Assembly (NCBI GenBank): GCA_036376245.1 | Contig: DASVAS010000070.1 | Coordinates: 1-64,000, forward strand | Source of the DNA: DATARR01 sp036376245 | Lineage (GTDB): Bacteria > Acidobacteriota > Thermoanaerobaculia > Multivoradales > UBA5704 | Length of the DNA: 64,000 nucleotides | Direction: 5' to 3' | In this document: piece by piece, positions 34,032-43,605 of the stretch | Numbering within the stretch: position 1 is the first letter of the stretch | How the letters are laid out: each line of letters starts with the position of its first letter | Translations under genes and position numbers: made by a program | Notes under the pieces: model-generated | Databases searched by the model: none | What the model was told of the DNA's origin: nothing | The model's input: only the letters and a program-made list of their open reading frames with translations

Positions 34032-34066
34032 GCTGGCACCGCGCTTGCTCTTAGTCCTTGTTGAAA

Positions 34067-34100
34067 AGGCCGGGCGCCGTTGGGCCCGGCCTCTGTTGTC
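34067..34100 (+). terminator. Intrinsic terminator after the DUF885 gene
   Basis: AGGCCGGGC (34067-34075) pairs with GCCCGGCCT (34084-34092) around an 8-nt loop, followed by CTGTTGTC. It also lies just before the next gene's ribosome-binding site. Confidence 0.7.
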
Positions 34101-34134
34101 ATCAATCTCGGTGATTGCAGCAAGGAGGACAACC

Positions 34135-34752
34135 ATGAACAAAAAGATTTTCACCGCCGCGGCCTTCACCGGCCTGCTTGCCCTCGCCCCCGCCTTCGCC
34201 CAGAACCAGGGCGGCACCGCCGCCTCCGCCACCGCCGGCGCGCCGCGCAACACCCAAAGCGACGCCTCCCAGACCAGCTCGCAGGACCGCAAGTTCGTCA
34301 TGGACGCGGCCGTGGGCGGCATGATGGAGGTCGAGATGGGCCGAATGGCCGCCCAGAAGGCGTCCAGCGCCGACGTCAAGGCGTTCGGCCAGAGGATGGT
34401 CACCGACCACAGCAAGGCCAACGACCAGTTGAAGCAGATCGCCTCCCAGATAGGCGTCACCCTGCCCACCACCCTGCCCGCGGACAAGCGCCAGGAGATG
34501 GAGAAGGTCACGCGCCTCTCGGGCGCCGAGTTCGACAAGATGTACATGAGCCACATGGTCAAGGACCACAAGAAGGACGTCTCGGAGTTCGACAAGCAGG
34601 CCTCCAAGGGCGACAACGACTCGCTCCAGTCCTTCGCCCGTTCGACCCTGCCCACCCTGCGCGAGCACTACCGGATGGCGCAGGACGTCGCCACCAAGGT
34701 CGGCGCGCCCATGGACCACAGCGACCACAAGATGGATCACGGCAAGCAGTAG
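34135..34752 (+). CDS. Secreted DUF4142 protein
   Basis: The ATG at 34135 follows AAGGAGGACAACC and gives 205 residues. A signal peptide (about 1-22) precedes a DUF4142 domain, a ferritin-like helical bundle: FVMDAAVGGMMEVEMGRMAAQKASSADVKAFGQRMVTDHSKAND. The C-terminus HSDHKMDHGKQ is rich in His, Asp and Met and might bind a metal. DUF4142 proteins are common in the envelope of stress-exposed bacteria, with no fixed biochemical role. A terminator hairpin follows. Confidence 0.9.
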   Translation: MNKKIFTAAAFTGLLALAPAFAQNQGGTAASATAGAPRNTQSDASQTSSQDRKFVMDAAVGGMMEVEMGRMAAQKASSADVKAFGQRMVTDHSKANDQLKQIASQIGVTLPTTLPADKRQEMEKVTRLSGAEFDKMYMSHMVKDHKKDVSEFDKQASKGDNDSLQSFARSTLPTLREHYRMAQDVATKVGAPMDHSDHKMDHGKQ

Positions 34753-34770
34753 CCGTCCCTCTTGTTTCCC

Positions 34771-34795
34771 AGGGGCGCGACCCGCGCCCCTGTCT
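34771..34795 (+). terminator. Hairpin after the DUF4142 gene
   Basis: AGGGGCGCG (34771-34779) pairs with CGCGCCCCT (34783-34791), followed by GTCTTC. A short, pyrimidine-rich tail makes termination plausible. Confidence 0.55.
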
Positions 34796-34811
34796 TCTAC
34801 AATCTCCCGAC

Positions 34812-35942
34812 ATGACCGACGGCAACCTGGAACGCCTGCCCCGCACCCGGGAGGCGATCGAAGACGGCATCCGCGAGGGGCTGCACCTCGGCGCGCAGAT
34901 CTACGTCTCGTTGAAGGGAGAGACCGTGGCCGACGCGGCCCTGGGCGAGAACCGGCCGGGCGAGCCCCTGACCCGCGACCACCTCATGCTCTGGCTCTCC
35001 TCCACCAAGCCGGTGACGGCGGTGGCGGTCGCCCAGCTCTGGGAACGCGGGCTGGTGGAGCTGGACGATCCCGTGGCGCTGCACATCCCCGAGTTCGGGG
35101 CCAACGGCAAGGAGGGCATCACCCTCCGCCATCTCCTCACCCACACCGGCGGCATCCGCATGCTCGACACCGGCTGGCCGCAGCGCTCCTGGGAGGAGAT
35201 CATCGCGAAGATCTGCGCCATGAAGCCCGAGCCGCGCTGGGCGCCCGGACAGAAGGCCGGCTATCACCAGGCCTCGAGCTGGTTCATCCTCGGCGAGGTC
35301 GTCCAGCGCCTCTCCGGCCGCCCCTTCCCCGAGTACGTCCGGAAGGAGATCTGCGAGCCCATCGGGATGGCGGACTCCTGGATCGGCATGCCCGCGGAGC
35401 GTTATCGTGCCTATCAGGAGAGCGGGCGGATCGGCGCCATGTGGAACACGGAAAAGCCGGAGCCGGTCGCACACGGCTGGGACACGGAGGAGCGCTGCGT
35501 CCGTCCCAGCCCCGGCGGCAACGGCTACGGTCCCATCCGGGAGCTGGGCCGCTTCTACGAGATGCTGCTCGCGCGGGGAGCCTGGGAGAGCCGGCGGGTG
35601 ATCCTGCCGCAGACCGTCGAAGCCTTCACGACGCCCAGCCGGGTGGGGATGACGGACGTCACCTTCAAGCACGTCCTGGACTGGGGACTCGGGTTCATCA
35701 TCAACTCCGTCCAGTACGGCGCCGAGACGGTCCCCTACGGCTACGGCCACCATGCCTCGCCGCGCACCTTCGGCCACAGCGGGTATCGTTCCTCCGCCGG
35801 CTTCGCGGACCCGGAGGTCCGCCTGGCGGTGGCTCTGGCCTTCAACGGCACGCCGGCCAACGACGCCCATGAGGTGCGGGTGCGGCGCGTGCTGGACGGG
35901 GTTTATGAGGATCTGGGACTGGCTGGCGGCAAGGTGGCTTGA
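34812..35942 (+). CDS. Serine hydrolase, beta-lactamase class C-like family
   Basis: From the ATG at 34812 the product is 376 residues; the frame is open upstream through the previous gene but that part is shadow. The catalytic SxxK motif is SSTK (residues 63-66), and the Tyr motif is probably in AGYHQASSW. GHSGYRSS supplies the KTG-equivalent HSG. HLLTHTGGIRML and FPEYVRKEICEPIGMADSW are typical of the esterase/DD-peptidase branch. There is no signal peptide, so it is probably a cytoplasmic esterase or amidase. A family A hairpin follows immediately. Confidence 0.9.
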   Translation: MTDGNLERLPRTREAIEDGIREGLHLGAQIYVSLKGETVADAALGENRPGEPLTRDHLMLWLSSTKPVTAVAVAQLWERGLVELDDPVALHIPEFGANGKEGITLRHLLTHTGGIRMLDTGWPQRSWEEIIAKICAMKPEPRWAPGQKAGYHQASSWFILGEVVQRLSGRPFPEYVRKEICEPIGMADSWIGMPAERYRAYQESGRIGAMWNTEKPEPVAHGWDTEERCVRPSPGGNGYGPIRELGRFYEMLLARGAWESRRVILPQTVEAFTTPSRVGMTDVTFKHVLDWGLGFIINSVQYGAETVPYGYGHHASPRTFGHSGYRSSAGFADPEVRLAVALAFNGTPANDAHEVRVRRVLDGVYEDLGLAGGKVA

Positions 35943-36021
35943 AGGACACCAAAGACACCAAGGACACCAAGGACAAAGATGTTTTTCGTCCCTGGTGTCC
36001 TTGGTGTCCCTGGTGTCCTTG
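35942..36021. repeat. Hairpin of AAGGACACC repeats, family A (copy 2)
   Basis: AAGGACACCAAAGACACC and further units face the inverse CCTGGTGTCCTTGGTGTCCC. It begins at the last codon of the hydrolase gene and ends 3 bp before the convergent Kazal gene, so it acts as a shared 3' end for both. Confidence 0.85.
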
Positions 36022-36023
36022 AA

Positions 36024-36599
36024 CTACTTCCCGGCCTTGCACTCCCCCGTGTGCTTCAGCGAAACGCCCGCGCTCCGCCGCGTGCAATCGTTGCTGTAGG
36101 TCTTGTTGTCGCAGCCGCAGACGGGGTTGAACTCCCGCGTGCAGGCCTGCGGCCGGACCTCGCAGCTACCCGGCGCTTTGCAGGCGCCGGCCGCGAAGGC
36201 GCAGAACTCCGTGTTGGCGCAGTCCGCGTTGGTCGTGCAGCCGGCGGGCTTGTCGGGCTTGTCCTTGTAGGGGCCGCCGCCGCAGGCTCCCTGCTTGTCA
36301 GGCTGCACGCCCGCCTTCAGGAGCTCGCACTCGTTCGTGTAGGTCTTGCCGTCGCACCCGCAGATCCGGGGCCCCTGCTTCGGGCAGGTCGCGGGGACGG
36401 TCACGCAGACGCCCGCCAGGTCGGCCGTGTTGCACTTGCCGAACTCGAACTTGCAGGCCTGCCCCTCGGGGCACTTCAGGCCGGCGATGCCGCCGCAGGT
36501 CTCCCCCGTCTGAGCTACGACGGGAGATTCGGCGCCCGCAAACAGAGCCAGGGTGAGAACGGTGCAGAGAAAGGCGAGGACGATCGTTTTATGAATCAT
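36024..36599 (-). CDS. Secreted protein with two Kazal-type inhibitor domains
   Basis: From ATG 36597-36599 (after GAAAGGAGG on the minus strand) the product is 191 residues with a signal peptide (about 1-28). Two Kazal domains are clear: CPKQGPRICGCDGKTYTNEC (about residue 70) and CTREFNPVCGCDNKTYSNDC (about residue 145), each with the full CGCDxKTY core. Between and before them lie cysteine-rich segments resembling EGF/WAP-like knots (CTTNADCANTEFCAFAAGAC). Kazal domains inhibit serine proteases. In bacteria they may protect the cell from its own or foreign proteases; that is inference. A neighbouring protease target is not obvious. Confidence 0.9.
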   Translation of the reverse strand: MIHKTIVLAFLCTVLTLALFAGAESPVVAQTGETCGGIAGLKCPEGQACKFEFGKCNTADLAGVCVTVPATCPKQGPRICGCDGKTYTNECELLKAGVQPDKQGACGGGPYKDKPDKPAGCTTNADCANTEFCAFAAGACKAPGSCEVRPQACTREFNPVCGCDNKTYSNDCTRRSAGVSLKHTGECKAGK

Positions 36600-36657
36600 G
36601 ACCGGGCCTCCTTTCGGAATGAGGAGCTCCGTCAGGATTGTTGCAAAAAACGTACCT

Positions 36658-37305
36658 CTAGACGAAAATCGCGGAGAGCCCCTGCCAGATCCACCAGATT
36701 CCCACCAGCCGGAAGATCCACAGGAGGTTGCGGACTCCCAGCAGGAAAAAATTGTGGACGGGAAAAGGCACGGAGAGCGGAACGCGCTCACGGAAGGCCA
36801 GATAGCCGAACGCGGCCACGTTCACCGTCACGCCGATGAGGATCTTGAACCAGTTCGTGGCGGCGTTGATGGGCACCGCGCGGCCGGCGGCGTCGGCGGC
36901 CAGGGTGATGAGCAGGAACAGCAGCGGGATGAAGATCCCCAGGCGGAGAGGCCAGCGCCAGGCGTGCAGGAAGGAGAAGAATTTCGCCGCCGGCTGGCGG
37001 TGGACGGCGCAGCAGCGGGCGCCGAGGACTTTGCTGCCGGCGCGGATCTCCAGCGTCTCTCCCACTTCCGGAGGGAAGCGGTTGCACCAGACGCACTTCA
37101 CCGGCAGCACCCGCTCCATGTACGGCCGCGCCAGGAAGCGGTGCCCCATCATCAGCAGGACCCCGGCGGCCAGGCTCACCCCCACCGGCTCCGGATGCTG
37201 CACGAAGAGGAACAGCACCAACGGGATGAACAGGAAGAGGAGGACGCCGGTCGCGTAGATCACGAACCGGTTGGGCGCGGCCGGAGGGGTCTGGGGGATC
37301 GCCAT
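36658..37305 (-). CDS. Multi-pass membrane protein with cysteine pairs, unknown function
   Basis: The 215-residue protein has about five hydrophobic segments (near residues 14-34, 42-55, 120-140, 148-170 and 190-210). A loop between helices 2 and 3 has VKCVWCNRFPP and GARCCAVHRQPA, two Cys pairs with a His that could form a zinc knuckle. I do not recognise the family. It is a lone gene between the Kazal protein and the divergent cupin gene. The start ATG is followed at once by a hydrophobic helix. Confidence 0.75.
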   Translation of the reverse strand: MAIPQTPPAAPNRFVIYATGVLLFLFIPLVLFLFVQHPEPVGVSLAAGVLLMMGHRFLARPYMERVLPVKCVWCNRFPPEVGETLEIRAGSKVLGARCCAVHRQPAAKFFSFLHAWRWPLRLGIFIPLLFLLITLAADAAGRAVPINAATNWFKILIGVTVNVAAFGYLAFRERVPLSVPFPVHNFFLLGVRNLLWIFRLVGIWWIWQGLSAIFV

Positions 37306-37427
37306 GGTCGGGGTCGGAAGACGGCGGATTATGGCACAGCCCTGAGGGAAACCCGTCCTTCCCGGCGTTCTGATCTCCAGGCGGAGGCGCGCAGCGTCTC
37401 CGCAATTTCTCTTTGGGAAGGAAGACG

Positions 37428-37784
37428 ATGTTTTCTTTGCTCCTGCACGCCCGGGAGCGCGAGGCCGCGGAACGCGGTGATGTCCTTGGCGCCCGGCTGA
37501 ATCTGAAAACCCTCACCGCGGAGGCCGACGACCGGCTCTCCGTCCGTGAGATCACCGTAGAACCCCACTCCGGAGTCCCCCTCCGGTCCTACCCCGAAAG
37601 CGAGATGCTGTTCGTGCTGGAAGGCGAGATCGAGGTCCTGCGACTCCAGGACGGCGTCCCGGAAGCCGTTCCGGCGGGCCCGGGCGCCCTGGTGTTCATC
37701 CCCCATTACGCGACGTATGGATTCCGCAACGCGAAGGACGTCCCCGCCCGGTTGATCATCGTCGGAGAGCCTTCAGAAGATTGA
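37428..37784 (+). CDS. Small cupin-domain protein
   Basis: The ATG at 37428 is preceded by GGAAGGAAGACG, so I prefer it to a TTG 15 bp upstream. The product is 118 residues. It is a single-domain cupin with VREITVEPHSGVPLRSYPESEMLFVLEGEIEVL. In place of the usual HxH-E metal set it has H52 and a Glu, so metal binding may be lost or altered. PAGPGALVFIPHYATYGFRN is cupin motif 2 with one His. The ligand is unknown. A long hairpin lies just downstream. Confidence 0.82.
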   Translation: MFSLLLHAREREAAERGDVLGARLNLKTLTAEADDRLSVREITVEPHSGVPLRSYPESEMLFVLEGEIEVLRLQDGVPEAVPAGPGALVFIPHYATYGFRNAKDVPARLIIVGEPSED

Positions 37785-37791
37785 CTCCCTG

Positions 37792-37854
37792 CCTCCCCGC
37801 CGGCGCGCCGCGACCTCCCAATCGCGGCACGCCGGCGGGCCTCTGCGGGGAGGT
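37792..37854. terminator. Long GC hairpin after the cupin gene
   Basis: CCTCCCCGCCGGCG and CGCCGCGA on the left face TCGCGGC and CGCCGGCGGG plus TGCGGGGAGG on the right, with small bulges. No U-tract follows. Probably a transcript end or mRNA stabiliser. The remaining 190 bp up to the next gene show nothing I can name. Confidence 0.5.
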
Positions 37855-38045
37855 TATGAGCCCCGTCTTTCCCTGACCACCTTCTCGGAATTGCTGGATG
37901 GTATTGAAGCATCTTCCGGCGCACGGCGCTGTGACCCAGTTCACACCCCGGGCGTGAAGATCGTCACGGCCCCGGCTTCTGGCTCGCGGCTTGCATTTGC
38001 GGAACTCTCAATCATGGTCTTCGATCACATGAGGAGAGGTAGGCG

Positions 38046-39008
38046 ATGGCTGAGCTGAGAGCGATTTTCCGCGCTGGCGACGACGTCAACGGAGCCGCGG
38101 CGGGCCTGTGGGAAGGGCCGATCTCCTGGGCGGCGCTGACCGCCGAGTTTCCGGCGGTGGAGATCCGCTGGGGGGCGTCCGGCAATCCGGTTCCCTGTCT
38201 CCCGGTGCTCCCGGTCGAGGAGTGGGAATCCCAATTTTTCAATTTCTACGAGCTGGACGGGCAGCTCGACGCGCTGGCCGAGCGCGCCGGCGGCGGTCCG
38301 TTCGCCCTGGTCATCGAAGGGGGGCGGGAGGAGCTGCCGGGGACGGCCCGCGAGATCCTCACCCGCTGCCAGCGGCTGATGGACCGGCGGAACACGGCTT
38401 CGCGCGGGAAGGATTTCGACCGCGTCCTCGCCGGGCACCGCGAGGCCCACGACCTCTCGAAGCCCCTGGTGCGCGCCGACTACCACCACGCCCTGGACAC
38501 CTGGCAGTGGATGCTCCGGCTGAATCCCCGCGCCAGCCTCGCCGCTCAGCTCGCGGCGCTGTTCCACGACATCGAGCGGCTGGTCTCGGAGGCGGACGTC
38601 CGCGTCGAGCAGAGCGCGCCGGATTATCAGGAGTTCAAGGACGCCCACGCCCGCCAGGGCGCGGAGCTGGCGGAGGCCCTCCTGGCGACGGCGGGGGTGG
38701 AGACCGGGACGCGTCTGCGGGCGGCCCGCCTGATCATGGTCCACGAGCGCCCCGCCGCGCCGGGAGACCCGGACGCCGAGGACGTCGCGCTCCTCAACGA
38801 CGCCGACGCCCTCTCCTTCTTCTCCCTGAACAGCGCGGGATACCTGGACTACTACGGGCCGGAGCAGACCCGCCGCAAGGTGGCCTTCACACTGGGACGG
38901 CTGCGGCCGGCGGCGCGCCGCCACCTGGCCGGCCTGCGGCTCCGGCCCCGGGTCTCCGCGGCCCTGGAGGACGCCCGGCGGGCCGAGGCGCGGGAGACGG
39001 CCGCGTGA
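38046..39008 (+). CDS. DUF4202-like protein with HD-type metal motif
   Basis: The 320-residue cytoplasmic protein starts 5 nt after GGAGAGGTAGG. Its C-terminal two thirds resemble DUF4202: LVRADYHHALDTWQWMLRLNPRASLAAQLAALFHDIERL contains HH and HD pairs as in HD-domain phosphohydrolases, and LNDADALSFFSLNSAGYLDYYG supplies another conserved Asp. The first 110 residues form a separate domain I cannot name. The reaction is unknown. Its stop overlaps the GTG of a 16-codon glycosyltransferase remnant, so it once headed an operon of sugar-processing genes. Confidence 0.75.
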   Translation: MAELRAIFRAGDDVNGAAAGLWEGPISWAALTAEFPAVEIRWGASGNPVPCLPVLPVEEWESQFFNFYELDGQLDALAERAGGGPFALVIEGGREELPGTAREILTRCQRLMDRRNTASRGKDFDRVLAGHREAHDLSKPLVRADYHHALDTWQWMLRLNPRASLAAQLAALFHDIERLVSEADVRVEQSAPDYQEFKDAHARQGAELAEALLATAGVETGTRLRAARLIMVHERPAAPGDPDAEDVALLNDADALSFFSLNSAGYLDYYGPEQTRRKVAFTLGRLRPAARRHLAGLRLRPRVSAALEDARRAEARETAA

Positions 39009-39055
39009 AACTGGCGATCTTCGGGCTGACGATCAGCTCGTCCTATCCCTCGTGA
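39005..39055 (+). pseudogene. 5' stump of a glycosyltransferase gene
   Basis: The frame begins with GTG inside the stop of the previous gene and encodes VKLAIFGLTISSSYPS before a stop. This looks like the first beta strand and phosphate loop of a CgeB-like glycosyltransferase, whose members begin with a hydrophobic strand, a GLT/GSS turn and a Ser-rich turn. Nothing after Ser13 resembles the family, so the body of the gene seems deleted. A stand-alone 16-residue leader peptide is the alternative. Confidence 0.5.
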
Positions 39056-39064
39056 GGTGACGGA

Positions 39065-39949
39065 TTGATCGAAGCCGTAAAGCTCTGGAATGAACCCAAC
39101 AACAAATCCCACTGGGACTTCGAGATCGATACCGACTGGAAGATCTTCGCCCGCATGGCGATCCTGGCGGCGGACGCCATCCAGGCCGAGAACAAGACCC
39201 TGACCCGCGTGCTGGGCGGGATCTCGCCGATCGACCCCAAGTTCATCGACAACATGAAGGAGCAGGGCGTCCTCGACCGCGTCGACGCCATCGCGGTGCA
39301 CGGCTTCCCTCTCGACTGGAACCACTGGCAGATCCACGAGTGGCCCGACCGTCTGGCCGAGATCCAGGCGCTGACCGATCTCCCCGTCTGGGTGACCGAG
39401 GTCGGGGTCTCGACCTTCGGCGCCGAGGAGGTGCAGGAATTCGGCCTCCGCCGCACCGCCGAGCTGCTCCTCGGCCGCGCCCCGCGCGTCCACTGGTACA
39501 GCCTCTACGACCTGCCGCGGGCGTGGCCGGCCACCACCCGCCATCGCGAGGCCGAGGGCTCTTCCTACTACCGCCACTTCTACATGGGCATCCTGCGCGA
39601 GGACGGCGCCCCCAAGCTGGCGGAACGCCATTTCGCGGCGTACACGCCCGAGATGGGCATCTGCCAGTGGTTCCACTTCGAGGACCCCCGGCTGGACGAC
39701 GCCGTGCGCTCGCTCAAACGGCTGGGGGTGAAGAAGCTCCGTACCGGCCTTTCCTGGGCCGACAGCTTCCGCCCGGACGCCGACGCCTGGTTCGACCGCC
39801 AGATGAAGGCGCTGGAGGGCTTCGACATCACGATCACCTACTGCTTCACCCCCGAGCACTGCGGCATCCAGCCGCACCATACCAGCCCGCCCAGGTGCCT
39901 GGAGGAGTTCGCGGAGTTTTGCGCCCGGATGACCCGCCGCTACGCGTGA
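39065..39949 (+). CDS. Beta-xylosidase-like glycosidase with permuted barrel order
   Basis: A TTG start after GAGGTGACGGA gives 294 residues. LWNEPNNKSHW (residues 7-17) carries the acid/base Glu of clan A glycosidases, and LPVWVTEVGVSTFG (about 116-129) the nucleophile Glu. The part from about residue 195 (GICQWFHFEDPRLDDAVRSL ... TGLSWADS ... CFTPEHCGI) looks like the first strands of the same barrel, normally placed before WNEPN. The C-terminus ARMTRRYA would normally run directly into that motif. The order is therefore circularly permuted. It ends 9 bp before the convergent inositol phosphate synthase gene. Substrate unknown. Confidence 0.75.
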   Translation: MIEAVKLWNEPNNKSHWDFEIDTDWKIFARMAILAADAIQAENKTLTRVLGGISPIDPKFIDNMKEQGVLDRVDAIAVHGFPLDWNHWQIHEWPDRLAEIQALTDLPVWVTEVGVSTFGAEEVQEFGLRRTAELLLGRAPRVHWYSLYDLPRAWPATTRHREAEGSSYYRHFYMGILREDGAPKLAERHFAAYTPEMGICQWFHFEDPRLDDAVRSLKRLGVKKLRTGLSWADSFRPDADAWFDRQMKALEGFDITITYCFTPEHCGIQPHHTSPPRCLEEFAEFCARMTRRYA

Positions 39950-39958
39950 CTCGACGCC

Positions 39959-41281
<1,323 letters not shown>

Positions 41282-41353
41282 AGGAATCTCCCTTCGCGGC
41301 TTCTACAAAGGCATGCACTCCACGTGCCATGAAGATGGAGGAAAATTTCTTGC

Positions 41354-41707
41354 ATGAGCGATCCGGCCCCCGATCCGCGCCCCGTCGTCTGTGTCGACCT
41401 GAACGGCGTCCTCGACGCCTACACCGGCTGGAAGCACGAGAAGCATTGGGACCCGCCGCGGCCCGGCGCGGCCGGCTTCCTGCGGGAGCTGAACGAGCGG
41501 GGATTCCGGGTGGTCGTCTTCACCACCCGTTGGGCGGACGACGCCCGCGCCTGGCTGGCCGAGCACGATCTGGAGCGCTGGGTCTTCGAAGTGACGGACC
41601 GCAAGCCCGCGGCGCACGTGTTCGTGGACGACCGGGCGGTCTGCTTCCGGGGGGACTACGGGGAGACGCTACAGCAAATCGAAGGGTTCAAGGCTCACTG
41701 GGAGTGA
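41354..41707 (+). CDS. Small HAD-superfamily protein
   Basis: At 117 residues this is a minimal HAD-fold protein. VVCVDLNGVLDAYTGW is motif I, but the usual DxD is DLN, so the second catalytic Asp is absent. VVFTTRW is motif II and VFVDDRAVCFRGD is motif IV with its two Asp residues. There is no cap domain. Activity as a phosphatase is uncertain because of the altered motif I. Its stop abuts the stop of the convergent next gene with no gap. Confidence 0.8.
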   Translation: MSDPAPDPRPVVCVDLNGVLDAYTGWKHEKHWDPPRPGAAGFLRELNERGFRVVVFTTRWADDARAWLAEHDLERWVFEVTDRKPAAHVFVDDRAVCFRGDYGETLQQIEGFKAHWE

Positions 41708-43522
41708 TCACGCCGCCGCGATGGCCTCCCGCATCAACGTCCTCTGCAGCCGCTGGACGTACCTCCTCACCTCCGACCGCATCCCCGCCGACTCCGCCGG
41801 CGCCGCGTGCTCCAGGGCCTCGGCGGCCAAGGCGTGCCGCCCGGCCTGGAAGGCCAGGTAGGCCACCGTGTAGAAGCCGATCTGGACCGGCTGGACGGGC
41901 GGGGTCCCGCTGCGGCGGGCGACCGCCTCCCGGAGCAGCTCCAGCTCGGCTTCGTCCAGGTCCAGCTCCACGGCGGCGCCCGCCAGGTCCCAGGCCGGGT
42001 CCTGGGGACCGACGAGGTCGTTGGATCGGTGGTGGTCCAGGGCGTCCGCTTTCAAGATGCGGCCTTCAGGCGTCACCAGCCACTCCCAGGCGTGCGTCTT
42101 GTTGTCCGTAAGGACGGGACGCTCCAGGCGGGCGATCTCGGCCAGCCGATCCCGCCATCCGCGCACGGTCTCGGCCAGGCTCGGTCCCACGAGGCGCTTG
42201 GTGTTGAACGCCGCCATCTCGAAGAGCTTCAGAGGTGTAGCCCCCCGCTCCTCCGGACGCGCCGGGAACCGCGAGACGCGGAAAGCCAGGTAGCGGGCCA
42301 CGGCGTCCAGCAAGGCGAGGCGGTCTACCTCGGGAGCGAGAGGGAGCGGGCGCGCCCCTTCCAGCCAGGGTCCCACCAGGAACCCGTGGCGCAGGCCCTG
42401 GACCGGCGGGCTCAGGCCGGCCTTTCCCAACTCGCCGGCCATCTCCAGCTTCTCCCGGCCGTAGCGGCCTAGCCCGGCGAACTTGAGGAGCCAGCGCCGG
42501 CCTTCAGCTTCCAGCAGGTACTTGCGGCGCTCTCCGTGGACGTCCGCGGCCGGCCATTGCGTCCGCTCGGGGAACAGCTTCTCCCGCCAGCGCCCGGCGC
42601 TCAGATCCTCCGGCGGCTCCACAGCCGGGCCGGTCAGGTCCTCCACCCAGCGCTCCAGCGGCCAGCGCCCTTCCGCAAAGACGGACTCGAGCTCCACGAC
42701 GTACCGCCGCGCCTTCTCCCAGCGGGTCCGGTGGCGCTCGCTGGCGTAGGGCCCGAGGCCGCCGCGATGGCTGGGGAAGAACGAGGCCGTCTCGGGAGCC
42801 ACGCCCCGGTCCTCCAGCCAGTCGGCCACGCAGCCGAAAGAGCTGCCGGACAGGCCCGGCCCCTCGTCCACGACGGCGTAGCGGGGGCGGCCTTCCAGGA
42901 GATCCCCGCCGAGCCACTGACCGATCGTGACCTTGCGCGAGAAGGGATGCCCCTCTGGACGCACGCTGAACGCCCGTGCCTCGCCCCCCGCGACCGCGGC
43001 GACGGCCGCCGCGAGGGCCGTGCCGATGCTGCGGATGCCGATCACCCGCAACGGCTCGCGCCCGCCTTCCCGGAACAGGGTCTCGGCGGCGCGGAAGTAG
43101 GTCTCGGGATAGAGGCCGTAGAAGGCGAATCCTTCGGGGACGGAGACCGGGATGGAAGCGGGGAGCTCCAGGGCCAGCAGCGCCTCCAGAGCCTTCTCGA
43201 TGGGTTCCGTGGCGAAGCGCGCCGCTTCGCCTGAAGGGAGGGAGCCACAGGTGCGGAAAGAGGGGAGCAGCACCTCGGCCACCGCCCGCGTCAGCCTTGA
43301 CGCCGCCTCCCCCAGAGGGCTCGGCCGCTCCTCGCCATGCAGCGCGAGCTGGTGATCCAGGAGCCCCTGCTCCAGCTCCCCCGCTTCCACCAGCAGTCCG
43401 GCGAGGATCGCATGCCGCTCGATCCGGAGGCTCTCGGACACCAGCCCCTCGATCCCGACGCGGATCCGCGCGGCCTTTTCCCTGGGGTCCTCACCCCGTT
43501 TGGAGTCGCCGTAGACGAGCAT
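41708..43522 (-). CDS. Phosphoribosyltransferase-like and kinase-like fusion protein
   Basis: The 604-residue protein appears to hold three parts. Residues 1-120 are helical and unassigned. Residues about 130-260 look like a type I phosphoribosyltransferase, with IGIRSIGT (161-168) and the PRPP loop YAVVDEGPGLSGSSFG (215-230). Residues 325-560 resemble an aminoglycoside/choline phosphotransferase fold (KYLLEAEGRRWLLKF, GFLVGPWLEG, then DNKTHAWEWLVTPEGRILKADALDHH and DPAWDLAGAAVEL). I do not know this combination as a characterised enzyme. It may act on a nucleotide or phosphoribosyl-linked metabolite. It is convergent with the HAD gene. Confidence 0.65.
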   Translation of the reverse strand: MLVYGDSKRGEDPREKAARIRVGIEGLVSESLRIERHAILAGLLVEAGELEQGLLDHQLALHGEERPSPLGEAASRLTRAVAEVLLPSFRTCGSLPSGEAARFATEPIEKALEALLALELPASIPVSVPEGFAFYGLYPETYFRAAETLFREGGREPLRVIGIRSIGTALAAAVAAVAGGEARAFSVRPEGHPFSRKVTIGQWLGGDLLEGRPRYAVVDEGPGLSGSSFGCVADWLEDRGVAPETASFFPSHRGGLGPYASERHRTRWEKARRYVVELESVFAEGRWPLERWVEDLTGPAVEPPEDLSAGRWREKLFPERTQWPAADVHGERRKYLLEAEGRRWLLKFAGLGRYGREKLEMAGELGKAGLSPPVQGLRHGFLVGPWLEGARPLPLAPEVDRLALLDAVARYLAFRVSRFPARPEERGATPLKLFEMAAFNTKRLVGPSLAETVRGWRDRLAEIARLERPVLTDNKTHAWEWLVTPEGRILKADALDHHRSNDLVGPQDPAWDLAGAAVELDLDEAELELLREAVARRSGTPPVQPVQIGFYTVAYLAFQAGRHALAAEALEHAAPAESAGMRSEVRRYVQRLQRTLMREAIAAA

Positions 43523-43605
43523 GCGCGTGCTGACATGAATGCAAACAACGCGCCGAAATCTGGAGTAGAGTCCGTCTATTGAAGCAACCCCTGAGGAGGT
43601 GCGCG

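Noticed and set aside
34080..34811. Upstream extension of the beta-lactamase-like gene
   Set aside because: The frame overlaps the DUF4142 gene entirely and is Arg/Pro-rich. The ATG at 34812 starts the recognisable domain.
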